DNA of 8,745 nucleotides. Source: Clostridia bacterium (GTDB lineage Bacteria; Bacillota_E; SLMV01; PUMD01). A program made the position numbers and the translations under genes. Positions 1 through 6,957 of the stretch are shown here, one piece after another; position 1 is the first letter of the stretch, and the number at the start of each line of letters is the position of its first letter. The stretch spans positions 1-8,745 of the forward strand of contig SKXF01000391.1 of the NCBI GenBank assembly GCA_007128555.1, given 5' to 3'. The notes beneath the pieces are model-generated. The model ran no database searches. It was not told where the DNA came from and saw nothing but the letters and a program-made list of their open reading frames with translations.

Positions 1-720
1 CCCCGGCGGATTGCGAAAGACGCTTCCAGCACTGGGATATCCCCGGGGCTGTCGCTCGCTTCTGTCGTGCAGGCGGGATCGTATCCCAGCCTGGATCTCT
101 TCTTTTTGACCTCGCTGCAGCGATATGGCTGCCGTGAGGATCACCGCATCGGCCAGCTGATGCTGAAAAACGGAATCCCGGTAACCGAATGCACATTGCT
201 CTGCAGCAAGCTTCCTGGCGATGCCCTCTCCGTCACAGATCAGGACCTCAATCACCCGATGGCCGATCTCGAGTTCACCGACCCCGGCGTTCATGACCAC
301 GGCGCCCCCCACGGTGCCCGGGATACCGGCCAGGGGCTCCAGGCCCGTCAGTTCCCACTCGACGGATCTCGTGAGCAACTTGCCGAGGATCACCCCGGCA
401 CCGGCCTCAACCCTGACTGCATCGGTCTCAGCAACGGGTTCGTTCAATCCGGCCAGCCCCGGCGTCGTCTTGATCACAATCCCCTGCACCCCATCATCTG
501 AGACCAGCAGATTGCTTCCAGCACCCAGGGTGTAGATGGGCAGGTCCCGTCTCCGGGCCCAGGACACCACGCGGGTGACCTCTTCGAGGTCAGAGGGGCA
601 GACAAAGACCCGGGCGTTTCCCCCAACTCCCATGGTGGTGTGAGCCTTTAGCGGCTCACAGGTCCTGACCGGACCACTAGTCATTTTACTTATCTCGGCG
701 GCCACTTGTGACCAGTTCAT
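1..720 (-). CDS. murB: UDP-N-acetylenolpyruvoylglucosamine reductase MurB (3' end beyond window)
   Basis: The product should be the cytoplasmic FAD enzyme that reduces UDP-GlcNAc-enolpyruvate to UDP-MurNAc with NADPH, the second committed step of peptidoglycan synthesis. Starting from the ATG at 720-718, 240 codons are open to the window edge, out of the roughly 300 usual for the family, so only the C-terminal part is missing. Visible motifs are the FAD-binding stretch TLGAGSN (residues 64-70), GIPGTVGG followed by AVVMNAG (132-146), YRDSVF (180-185) and YPSAGSVFRNP (228-238). Ser233 of that last motif matches the serine that protonates the substrate in known MurB enzymes. The catalytic Glu near the C-terminus lies outside the window. 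The start is set by a strong ribosome binding site overlapping the murG stop, 6 nt upstream. Its place directly after murG, without murC, is as in Bacillus. Identity is secure. Confidence 0.95.
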   Translation of the reverse strand, partial: MNWSQVAAEISKMTSGPVRTCEPLKAHTTMGVGGNARVFVCPSDLEEVTRVVSWARRRDLPIYTLGAGSNLLVSDDGVQGIVIKTTPGLAGLNEPVAETDAVRVEAGAGVILGKLLTRSVEWELTGLEPLAGIPGTVGGAVVMNAGVGELEIGHRVIEVLICDGEGIARKLAAEQCAFGYRDSVFQHQLADAVILTAAISLQRGQKEEIQAGIRSRLHDRSERQPRGYPSAGSVFRNPPG

Positions 721-725
721 TCAGC

Positions 726-734
726 ATCACCTCC
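726..734 (-). promoter_or_regulatory. Strong ribosome binding site of murB inside the murG stop
   Basis: On the minus strand the sequence GGAGGTGAT matches nine consecutive bases of the complement of the 16S rRNA 3' end. It includes the murG stop codon (TGA at 729-727). Five bases, GCTGA, separate it from the murB ATG. This fixes the murB start and implies that murG and murB are translated in close succession. Confidence 0.8.
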
Positions 735-1845
735 GGGATGCCAGCATCGAATCAATTTCTCCCAGAATGTCACGGAGGGCCTCGGGATGACCGCGGGCGG
801 CGCTCGCCGCTGCCATCGCCTCGATTCGCGCACGGTCATAGATCAGTTCGGACAGGACAGCCTCGAGGTTCCCGCCAGTGAAATCGTCGTCAGCGATGAC
901 CACCGCGGCCCCGGCTCTCTCGAGGGCCCGGGCGTTGTGCTCCTGGTGATCGTGTGTCACATTAGGCGACGGTACGATGATCATGGGTCTCCCGGCCACC
1001 GTGGCCTCGGCCAGGCTCATGGCACCGCCCCTGCAAAGATACACGTCGCAGGCAGCCAGGGCAGAAGGCATGTCCCGGTGATAATCCATCACCTGGACCC
1101 TGTCCCTGGCACCCGCCCCTTCGAGGGCATACCGAACCTGCTCGTAGTACTTCGGTCCCGTGACATAGACAAGGCGAAGCCTGGGGTGCTCTCGAAGGTC
1201 GTTGAGAATGAAGTCCACGGTGCCCCGGTTAATCGTCAGGGCTCCCCCGCTTCCCCCGACGACCAGCAACATGATGTCCTCCGGTCCCAGTTCGCATCGT
1301 GCCCGGGCCTCGCAACGAGAAGCAGAGACGACCTCCTGGCGGACGGGGTTTCCCGTCACCACCAGGCGCGAGGCGACCCTGGCCGGGAAATGCTCGACAC
1401 CCTCCTCGGCCGCAGCAGCCACCACCTGTGCAAAACGACTTAGCATCCGGTTGGTCACACCCGGGATCACGTTCTGCTCCTGGATGAGCGTGGGGATCCG
1501 CGCCATCTGTGCCCTCATCACGACCGGGGCCGACACGTAGCCACCGGTCCCCACCACGACATCAGGGGAGAAATCTGCAAGGATCCTTCCCGCTCCCCTG
1601 AGGGCTTTGACGAGCAGATACAGGCTCCTGGCTTTTCCGCCTACACCACGCCCAAGAAGCCCCTCAACCTTCAGGGCACGAAAGGGTATGCCGGCTTCAG
1701 GGACCACCGTGCTCTCCAGCCCCCTGCGAGCACCAACATACAGAACCCTCCGATCGGGGCCCCTCTCAAGGAACCCCCGGGCGATGCTGAGGGCCGGGTA
1801 GACGTGTCCTCCCGTCCCCCCGCCGGTGACGATCAGCCGCTTCAT
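727..1845 (-). CDS. murG: UDP-GlcNAc:lipid I N-acetylglucosaminyltransferase MurG
   Basis: This 372-residue product has the normal MurG length. MurG is a peripheral membrane GT-B glycosyltransferase on the cytoplasmic face that adds GlcNAc from UDP-GlcNAc to lipid I, giving lipid II. The N-terminal acceptor domain begins with GGGTGGHVYP (residues 8-17) and contains GTGGYVS (99-105) and QEQNVIPGVTN (122-132). GNPVR (165-169) marks the hinge region. The donor domain shows GGSGG (197-201), CRGGAMSLAE (271-280) and PSPNVTHDHQEHNA (292-305), which bind the UDP-sugar. The last two resemble Gram-positive versions of the enzyme more than that of E. coli. The family usually has Ser-Arg-Ala-Gly-Ala at the third site; here it reads CRGGA, a mild change. 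The ATG is placed by a GGAGGG six bases upstream. It lies 16 nt after ftsW and 6 nt before murB. Confidence 0.97.
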   Translation of the reverse strand: MKRLIVTGGGTGGHVYPALSIARGFLERGPDRRVLYVGARRGLESTVVPEAGIPFRALKVEGLLGRGVGGKARSLYLLVKALRGAGRILADFSPDVVVGTGGYVSAPVVMRAQMARIPTLIQEQNVIPGVTNRMLSRFAQVVAAAAEEGVEHFPARVASRLVVTGNPVRQEVVSASRCEARARCELGPEDIMLLVVGGSGGALTINRGTVDFILNDLREHPRLRLVYVTGPKYYEQVRYALEGAGARDRVQVMDYHRDMPSALAACDVYLCRGGAMSLAEATVAGRPMIIVPSPNVTHDHQEHNARALERAGAAVVIADDDFTGGNLEAVLSELIYDRARIEAMAAASAARGHPEALRDILGEIDSMLASRR

Positions 1846-1851
1846 CTAGAT

Positions 1852-1857
1852 CCCTCC
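1852..1857 (-). promoter_or_regulatory. Ribosome binding site of murG
   Basis: GGAGGG on the minus strand lies in the 16-nt gap after the ftsW stop codon (1864-1862), with the six bases ATCTAG between it and the murG ATG (1845-1843). It supports the chosen murG start. Confidence 0.7.
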
Positions 1858-1861
1858 ATCA

Positions 1862-2989
1862 TCAGATCCGACAGTATCTCGAGATGTTGAGCAGTATGCC
1901 GATTGCCCCCATGGTAACCATCAGGGAGGATCCCCCGTAGCTGATAAAAGGAAGGGGGATCCCGGTCACGGGAAATACCGAGGTCACCACGCCGATGTTG
2001 ATCATGACCTGCAGCAGGATCATCACCGTGATGCCCGCGGCGAGAAGACCGGAGAAGCTGTCCGGGGCACAGGCAGCGATGCGGAAACCGCGCCAGGCCA
2101 GGACGCAAAACAGGATCAGCACGGCAGCTGCACCCACCAGGCCCAGCTCCTCGCCCACAATGGAGAATATGAAGTCCGTATGCTGCTCCGGAAGATACAG
2201 GAACTTCTGGTGGCTGCCGCCCAGGCCAACCCCAAACACCCGACCCGAACCGAGGGCGTAAAGGCTCTGGATGATATGAAACCCCGCCCCCAGGGGATCT
2301 GCCCACGGGTCCAAAAAAGCAGAGAAACGCCTCCACCTGTAAGGTTCCAGCATGATCAGGGCATACACAACGGGCACCCCTGTCAGGACCAGTCCAAACA
2401 GGTGAATGGGATTGGCCCCGGCGATGTAGAGCATGATGATCACCGTTCCTGCGATGGTCACTGCCGTGCCCAGGTCGGGCTGCATCATGACCATCCCCAC
2501 CACGACACCCACGATCACAAGGTGCGGCATCACCCCGGCGAAAAACCGCTTCATCTTCTCCGGCACACGGCAGAAACTGTGGGCAAGATACACAACCAGG
2601 CACAGCTTCACCAGCTCCGCCGGACTGACAGAAATGGGCCCCAACAGGATCGAACGCTGCGAACCCCTCGCCTCAACACCGATTCCGGGGATCAGGCTCA
2701 GGGCCAGCAGGCCAACGGCGACCATGATGCAGGCCCGCGCGTAGCGACGATAGACCCAGTAATCAATCCGCTGCTGCAGAAACAGCATGAGGAACAGCCC
2801 GCCAATCGCCCACACGGCCTGGCGTTTAAAGTAGAAGAAGCTGTCTCCGAAGCGCACCCGAGCCGAATAGCTGCTTGAACTGAGCACCATCAGCACCCCG
2901 AAGGCAACCAGGACCACCACGGTCAACAGCAAGATCAAATCTGGCGCCCTGCGGCTTCTGGGCTTGGTCGTTCCCCTTCTGGTTCTCAC
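1862..2989 (-). CDS. ftsW: SEDS peptidoglycan glycosyltransferase, FtsW/SpoVE type
   Basis: The product is a polytopic membrane protein of the SEDS family, which polymerises lipid II into glycan strands with a class B PBP partner such as the one encoded upstream. Starting at GTG 2989-2987 it has 375 residues, normal for FtsW or SpoVE. A basic cytoplasmic tail (residues 1-16) precedes about ten hydrophobic segments. Family motifs are MMQPDLGTA (168-176), DPWADPLGAGFHIIQS (227-242), YLPEQHTDFIFS (265-276) and TGIPLPFISYGGSS (342-355). Asp272 in HTDFIF matches the aspartate shown to be catalytic in FtsW/RodA. The usual Trp after the second membrane pair is replaced by Ser (GSQRSI, 109-114). The GTG overlaps the mraY stop as GTGA and has GAGAGG nine bases upstream. 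The frame stays open to a GTG at 3049, but that would overlap mraY by 64 nt. Context fits either a divisome FtsW or a sporulation SpoVE; sequence alone does not decide. Confidence 0.93.
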   Translation of the reverse strand: MRTRRGTTKPRSRRAPDLILLLTVVVLVAFGVLMVLSSSSYSARVRFGDSFFYFKRQAVWAIGGLFLMLFLQQRIDYWVYRRYARACIMVAVGLLALSLIPGIGVEARGSQRSILLGPISVSPAELVKLCLVVYLAHSFCRVPEKMKRFFAGVMPHLVIVGVVVGMVMMQPDLGTAVTIAGTVIIMLYIAGANPIHLFGLVLTGVPVVYALIMLEPYRWRRFSAFLDPWADPLGAGFHIIQSLYALGSGRVFGVGLGGSHQKFLYLPEQHTDFIFSIVGEELGLVGAAAVLILFCVLAWRGFRIAACAPDSFSGLLAAGITVMILLQVMINIGVVTSVFPVTGIPLPFISYGGSSLMVTMGAIGILLNISRYCRI

Positions 2990-3987
2990 GCTCCCATACC
3001 TCTCAACCCTGTGAGAGCTGCAATGACGCAAATAACCTGGAAAAGCCACATAGTCAGAACAACTGTCACCTCGCTCCAGCCCATCAGTTCAAAGTGATGG
3101 TGAAGGGGACTCATGCGCAAGAGCCTCCGCCCCCCGGTGAGGCGGAAATACATCACCTGGACAATCACCGATAGGGTTTCCACCACGAACAGGCCCCCGG
3201 CAACGACCAACAACAACTCGGTCTCGGTCACAACGGCCAGTCCAGCCAGGGCCGCACCGAGGGCCAGGGAACCCGTGTCGCCCATGAATACGCGGGCAGG
3301 ATGAAAATTATACCAGAGAAACCCCACGCACACGCCCATCAGAACGACCCCAGAGACGGCGATAACGACCTGTCCACGGGCCACCGCAGCGACCGTGAAC
3401 ACAAGGGCTGCAAGGGCCGTGGCCCCCGCCGCCAGGCCGTCAAGACCGTCGGTCAGATTGACGGCATTGGAGGAACCAGTAAGGAAAACCGCGGTGAAAG
3501 CCGGGTACAACAGCCCCAGCTCCAGGCGGGCCCCCGGCAACCAGGGCACTGCAAGGGTGGTACCCCTGTCGGTGAACGTGACCGCTGCCCAGCCCAGGAG
3601 TGCTCCCAGGATCATCTGTATGACCAGTTTATCGCGCCCCCTCAGTCCGAGGGGGCGCCTGAGGGCCACCTTGAGAAAATCATCGGCAAACCCCAGGAGG
3701 CCCGCGCCCAGGCTCACCCCCAGCACGATCATGACCTCCGGTGTCACCGGGATGGCCAGCAGGAGAACCCCGGCCAGGGCCAGGAGGAAGGCCAGTCCCC
3801 CCATGGTGGGGGTTCCCTGCTTGCTTAGATGCCTTCCCGGTCCATCATCGCGGACCCTCTGGCCGAAGTTCAGTCTCCGGAGAAGGGGCAGCAACAAGGC
3901 CCCCACCAACAGGACTGCAGCCACTGCGACGACAAATGCCACGGGAAAAACCCAGGGTTCGCGCACCTCCAGAACGGGAAAAATCAT
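2986..3987 (-). CDS. mraY: Phospho-N-acetylmuramoyl-pentapeptide transferase MraY
   Basis: This integral membrane enzyme transfers phospho-MurNAc-pentapeptide from UDP to undecaprenyl phosphate, forming lipid I at the inner face of the membrane. The 333-residue length and about ten hydrophobic segments are typical. Motifs in order are HLSKQGTPTMGG (residues 53-64), ADDFLKV (101-107, with the adjacent Asp102 and Asp103 that serve Mg and catalysis in the family), NAVNLTDGLDGLA (174-186), NFHPARVFMGDTGSLALG (227-244, Asp237) and MSPLHHHFELMG (292-303, the histidine triad). The ATG overlaps the murF stop as ATGA and the stop overlaps the ftsW start as GTGA, so translation of the three genes is likely coupled. 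The upstream Shine-Dalgarno is weak (AGGCGGGG), consistent with reliance on coupling. In most Bacillota murD would follow; here it does not. Identity is secure. Confidence 0.97.
   Translation of the reverse strand: MIFPVLEVREPWVFPVAFVVAVAAVLLVGALLLPLLRRLNFGQRVRDDGPGRHLSKQGTPTMGGLAFLLALAGVLLLAIPVTPEVMIVLGVSLGAGLLGFADDFLKVALRRPLGLRGRDKLVIQMILGALLGWAAVTFTDRGTTLAVPWLPGARLELGLLYPAFTAVFLTGSSNAVNLTDGLDGLAAGATALAALVFTVAAVARGQVVIAVSGVVLMGVCVGFLWYNFHPARVFMGDTGSLALGAALAGLAVVTETELLLVVAGGLFVVETLSVIVQVMYFRLTGGRRLLRMSPLHHHFELMGWSEVTVVLTMWLFQVICVIAALTGLRGMGA
2999..3004 (-). promoter_or_regulatory. Ribosome binding site of ftsW inside mraY
   Basis: GAGAGG on the minus strand, within the last codons of mraY, stands nine bases before the ftsW GTG (2989-2987). 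It favours this start over the upstream in-frame GTG at 3049, which would extend the protein by 20 residues of mraY-overlapping sequence with no membrane or family motif. Confidence 0.6.
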
Positions 3988-5441
3988 CCCTGTGACCCCG
4001 CCTGGTCCCCGGTGGTCAGGGGAAACATCTCTTCCAGTGCCTGCACGCAGGACTCGAGCCTACATCCCCGGGACCCTTTGACCAGGACCAGGTCCCCCTC
4101 GGCGATCGTCTCTGCGAGGGAGCCGATCAGGGCGTCGTTGTCGGGGAAGTGGTGGTGACTGCCCCCGGGAAACCCCTCCTGCACAGCACCTACTCCAAAC
4201 AGGGAGGCAAGCTCGCCGACGGTCAGCAGGAGATCAAGGTCTCCGGTGGCGATGTAGCGGCCCACCTCCAGGTGTCGCTCCTGCGCACCAGGTCCCAGCT
4301 CCAGCATGTCACCCAGGATGGCCACCTTCCTACCCGCGGCCCGGGTCTGTGTTAGCGTGTCGAGGGCAGCAACACAGGAGGTGGGACTGCTGTTGTAGGC
4401 ATCATTGAGTATGCGGATCCGATCCCGGTTCATCCACTCCATGCGCATACCCGTCACCTGCACATTCTCCAGCCCATCTCGTATGTTCCCAGGAGATGCC
4501 CCCATGATGTGTCCGACGCAGGCAGCCCCAAGGGCATTGCCAACATGATGCCTGCCTGCCAGGGGTAAATGCACCCTTCCGGCCGACACGCCGGCCAGGT
4601 AAAGGTCGAACTGGGGCCGCCCCAGGTCATCGAGGGACATGTTCTCTGCCCAGACCCGCAGCTCGTCGTCACGGTTCTCCCCGTAGAAGACGGTCTGAGC
4701 CTCCGTCCGCGAGGCGATCCACCGCCCCCACGGATCATCACCATTGATTGCAGCCCAACCGTCCCCGGGGAGGGCCTCGAAGAGTTCGGCCTTGGCCCGG
4801 GCGATTCCCTCCAGCGAACCGAGGAACTCAATGTGAGATTCGGTCACTCGGGTGAGCACACCGGCGCCTGGTTTCGCCATCGAGGCCAGGTACTCGATAT
4901 CGCCCCGCTTCCGCATCGCCAGCTCCAGGACGACAACCTGGTGGTGCGAGCGGAGCTCAAACAGGGTGAGGGGCAGACCAATCTCGGTGTTGAGGTTCCC
5001 CTCGGACTTCAGGACCTTGAATCTCTTGTGTAAAACCTCTGCGATCATATCCTTGCACGTCGTCTTGCCGACACTTCCCGTCACCCCGATCACCACGGGT
5101 GAGAACTGATCCCGATACCAGGCAGCCACCTCTCCGATGGCCCAGAAGGGATCGGACACCTCGAGGAGCACCTCATCCCGCCCATGGACCGCTCCCTCCC
5201 GGACCAGGGCTGCGACCGCCCCGCTGGAAAAAGCCGCATCCAGGTACCGGTGCCCGTCCGTCCTCTCCCCTGCCAGGGCCACAAAAAGATCGCCCTCGCG
5301 GACGTACCGACTGTCTGTTGTCACCCCGTAGATTCCTGTCCCCCGGCCCGCTCCCGTGGGATGAGGTGTTCCCAGAACGGAGGAGAGATCCCCGACGGTG
5401 AACAGGGGATCGCCTCTGCCCCTTCGTTCATCCAATGCCAC
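3984..5441 (-). CDS. murF: UDP-MurNAc-tripeptide:D-alanyl-D-alanine ligase MurF
   Basis: MurF is the cytoplasmic ATP-dependent Mur ligase that adds D-Ala-D-Ala to UDP-MurNAc-tripeptide, completing the pentapeptide precursor used by MraY. The 485 residues divide into an N-terminal substrate domain with TTDSR (41-45) and GDLFVALAGERTDGH (50-64), an ATPase domain with the P-loop GVTGSVGKTT (119-128), EGNLNTEIGLP (147-157) and RVTESHIEFLGS (198-209), and a C-terminal domain with NDAYNSSPTS (346-355) and ILGDMLELG (375-383). Some positions differ from the common forms (RVTESH where NIGEAH is usual, NDAYNSSP where DDAYNANP is usual), but the ATP-binding core is intact. The start is GTG 5441-5439, with GGAGGG seven bases upstream across the murE stop. 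The gene lies 4 nt after murE and overlaps mraY by 4 nt. In Bacillus subtilis murF is elsewhere, whereas many Clostridia keep it here. Confidence 0.97.
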   Translation of the reverse strand: MALDERRGRGDPLFTVGDLSSVLGTPHPTGAGRGTGIYGVTTDSRYVREGDLFVALAGERTDGHRYLDAAFSSGAVAALVREGAVHGRDEVLLEVSDPFWAIGEVAAWYRDQFSPVVIGVTGSVGKTTCKDMIAEVLHKRFKVLKSEGNLNTEIGLPLTLFELRSHHQVVVLELAMRKRGDIEYLASMAKPGAGVLTRVTESHIEFLGSLEGIARAKAELFEALPGDGWAAINGDDPWGRWIASRTEAQTVFYGENRDDELRVWAENMSLDDLGRPQFDLYLAGVSAGRVHLPLAGRHHVGNALGAACVGHIMGASPGNIRDGLENVQVTGMRMEWMNRDRIRILNDAYNSSPTSCVAALDTLTQTRAAGRKVAILGDMLELGPGAQERHLEVGRYIATGDLDLLLTVGELASLFGVGAVQEGFPGGSHHHFPDNDALIGSLAETIAEGDLVLVKGSRGCRLESCVQALEEMFPLTTGDQAGSQG

Positions 5442-5445
5442 GTCC

Positions 5446-6957
5446 TCACCCTCCCCCCCGCTTCTGCTGACGCAATTTCAGTGCTCTTTGAGCTTCCAGT
5501 TTATCGTCAAAGTGAATGGCCTGATCCGCCAAAACCTGTGTTGTTTCGTGACCCTTGCCCGCCAGGACCACGGTGTCGTTCGTGCGGGCAATCTCCACGG
5601 CCCTCAGTACCGCTTCTCTTCGGTCCACCTGCACCTCGCAGATGGATCGATCCTCGATGCCTCCCAGTATATCACAGGTTATGGCCTGCGGGTCCTCGCT
5701 GCGGGGGTTGTCGGACGTCACGATGAGATAGTCCGCAAGACGTTCAACCACCGAACCCATGACCGGGCGCTTCGTGCGGTCCCTGTCCCCACCAGCACCA
5801 AAGACTGCTATGACCCTGCCCCCTGCCACCCTCTGCACAGCCTCGAGAAGATTCTCAAGCTCATCGGGCGTGTGAGCAAAATCCACGATCACCGTAATGT
5901 CATCATCCGGTCCGGAGACCACCTCGTAGCGGCCGGGAACCGGACTTGCCTCGGAGAGAGCGTCGGCAATGTCCTCAATGCCCATGCCCAGGCTATGCCC
6001 TACAGCCGCGGCAGCCAGGGCATTGTAGATGTTGAAGCGCCCGGGGAGTTGAAGCCTGACCCGCCGGCGATTTCCCGGCGGCAGCTGCAAGGAGAAGACC
6101 GACGCATCCGGCGCCATCTCGATATCACAGGCCGTGACCTGTCCAGCGTCCAGGCCGAAGGTCAGAACCCTGGCCGTAGAGCGTCGTTCGATCTCGGCGG
6201 CCCGGGGATCATCAACATTGATGACCGCCATGGGAACGCCCCGGTCGAGCCCCTCGTCGGTCAGCATCCCGAAGAGACGGGCCTTTGCCGCCAGGTAGGT
6301 CTCCATATCCCCGTGAAAATCCAGGTGTTCAGGGGCGATATTGGTGAATACGCCAACATTGAAGGCGCAGCGGCGCACCCGGTCAAGCATGAGCGAGTGG
6401 GAAGAAACCTCCATCACCGCCGCACAGTCCCCGGCGTCGAGCATCTGTCCGAACAACCGTTGCAGGTCGACCGCCTCGGGCGTGGTGAGCTTCGTCTCCA
6501 TCCGGCAGCCTCCGACGATGTTGCCGATCGTGCCGACCAGGCCGACTCCCGTTCCCCCTGCCCCGAGGACATGGCGAACCAGGTGAGCCGTGGTCGTCTT
6601 GCCACTTGTGCCCGTCACCCCCACCAGGGTCATCCTGCCCGTGGGGTGACCGAAGAAGGCGTCGGCCATCACGGCTGCGGCCCGCCGCGCATCAGGAACC
6701 ACCATCTGCGGCACGGGGGGATCGACCGTAACGAACCTCTCAACCAGGAGAGCCCGGGCCCCACGGGAAACGGCCTCCTGGGCAAAGAGATGTCCGTCCG
6801 TCACCTCACCAGGGATGCACAGAAACAGGTCCCCGGGTTTGACCCGCCTGGAGTGATAGGACAGATCCTCGATCTGAACGTCCGCCCGATCCACCTCTGG
6901 AATCTCCAGCAGTTCACCATCATCTCTCAAGCTCTGCAACAACAGATCCAACTTCAT
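5446..6957 (-). CDS. murE: UDP-MurNAc-L-alanyl-D-glutamate:meso-diaminopimelate ligase MurE
   Basis: MurE is the cytoplasmic Mur ligase that attaches the third stem-peptide residue to UDP-MurNAc-L-Ala-D-Glu using ATP. From ATG 6957-6955 it has 503 residues, normal for the family, and begins MKLDLLL as MurE proteins usually do. Motifs are GVTGTSGKTTT (113-123, P-loop), TTPE (158-161), EVSSHSL (183-189), NIAPEHLDFHG (206-216), YLAAKARLF (221-229, with Lys225 at the carbamylated lysine position), PGRFNIYNALAA (305-316), DFAHTPD (359-365), GGDRDRTKRP (389-398), DNPRSEDP (416-423) and GKGHE (467-471). The DNPR motif is the established signature of meso-diaminopimelate selection, so a DAP-type wall is predicted. 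The frame is open to a GTG at 6984, but the Shine-Dalgarno at 6976-6969 would fall inside that longer version. Identity is secure; substrate is strongly supported by motif only. Confidence 0.97.
   Translation of the reverse strand: MKLDLLLQSLRDDGELLEIPEVDRADVQIEDLSYHSRRVKPGDLFLCIPGEVTDGHLFAQEAVSRGARALLVERFVTVDPPVPQMVVPDARRAAAVMADAFFGHPTGRMTLVGVTGTSGKTTTAHLVRHVLGAGGTGVGLVGTIGNIVGGCRMETKLTTPEAVDLQRLFGQMLDAGDCAAVMEVSSHSLMLDRVRRCAFNVGVFTNIAPEHLDFHGDMETYLAAKARLFGMLTDEGLDRGVPMAVINVDDPRAAEIERRSTARVLTFGLDAGQVTACDIEMAPDASVFSLQLPPGNRRRVRLQLPGRFNIYNALAAAAVGHSLGMGIEDIADALSEASPVPGRYEVVSGPDDDITVIVDFAHTPDELENLLEAVQRVAGGRVIAVFGAGGDRDRTKRPVMGSVVERLADYLIVTSDNPRSEDPQAITCDILGGIEDRSICEVQVDRREAVLRAVEIARTNDTVVLAGKGHETTQVLADQAIHFDDKLEAQRALKLRQQKRGGG
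5449..5454 (-). promoter_or_regulatory. Ribosome binding site of murF in the G-rich end of murE
   Basis: GGAGGG on the minus strand directly precedes the murE stop TGA (5448-5446) and stands seven bases before the murF GTG. It lies at the end of a purine-rich tract that also encodes the final three glycines of MurE, so one stretch serves as both coding sequence and ribosome binding site. Confidence 0.7.

Noticed and set aside
1928..1962. A 9-bp inverted repeat (GGATCCCCC ... GGGGGATCC) with a 17-nt loop in ftsW.
   Set aside because: Both arms encode parts of the invariant TGIPLPF and SYGGSS motifs (Gly-Ile-Pro and Gly-Gly-Ser codons). Coding constraint explains the symmetry, and the loop is long.
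1842..2603. A 253-codon frame on the minus strand inside ftsW, ending beside the murG start.
   Set aside because: It overlaps conserved SEDS motifs of ftsW in another frame, and its own product is Cys/Gly/Arg-rich with no family signature. It is a shadow of ftsW.
2180..2878. A 232-codon plus-strand frame antisense to ftsW, rich in His, Gln and Asp.
   Set aside because: Its composition is what results from reading the complement of hydrophobic codons. No motif or start signal was seen.
2990..3049. A longer ftsW starting at the GTG at 3049.
   Set aside because: It would overlap mraY by 64 nt and add a non-conserved tail. The GTG at 2989 has a better-placed ribosome binding site and the GTGA overlap typical of this operon.
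6061..6081. A 7-bp GC-only inverted repeat with a 7-nt loop inside murE.
   Set aside because: It lies in a run of Pro, Gly and Arg codons, is short and has no T-run. In GC-rich coding DNA this is expected by chance.
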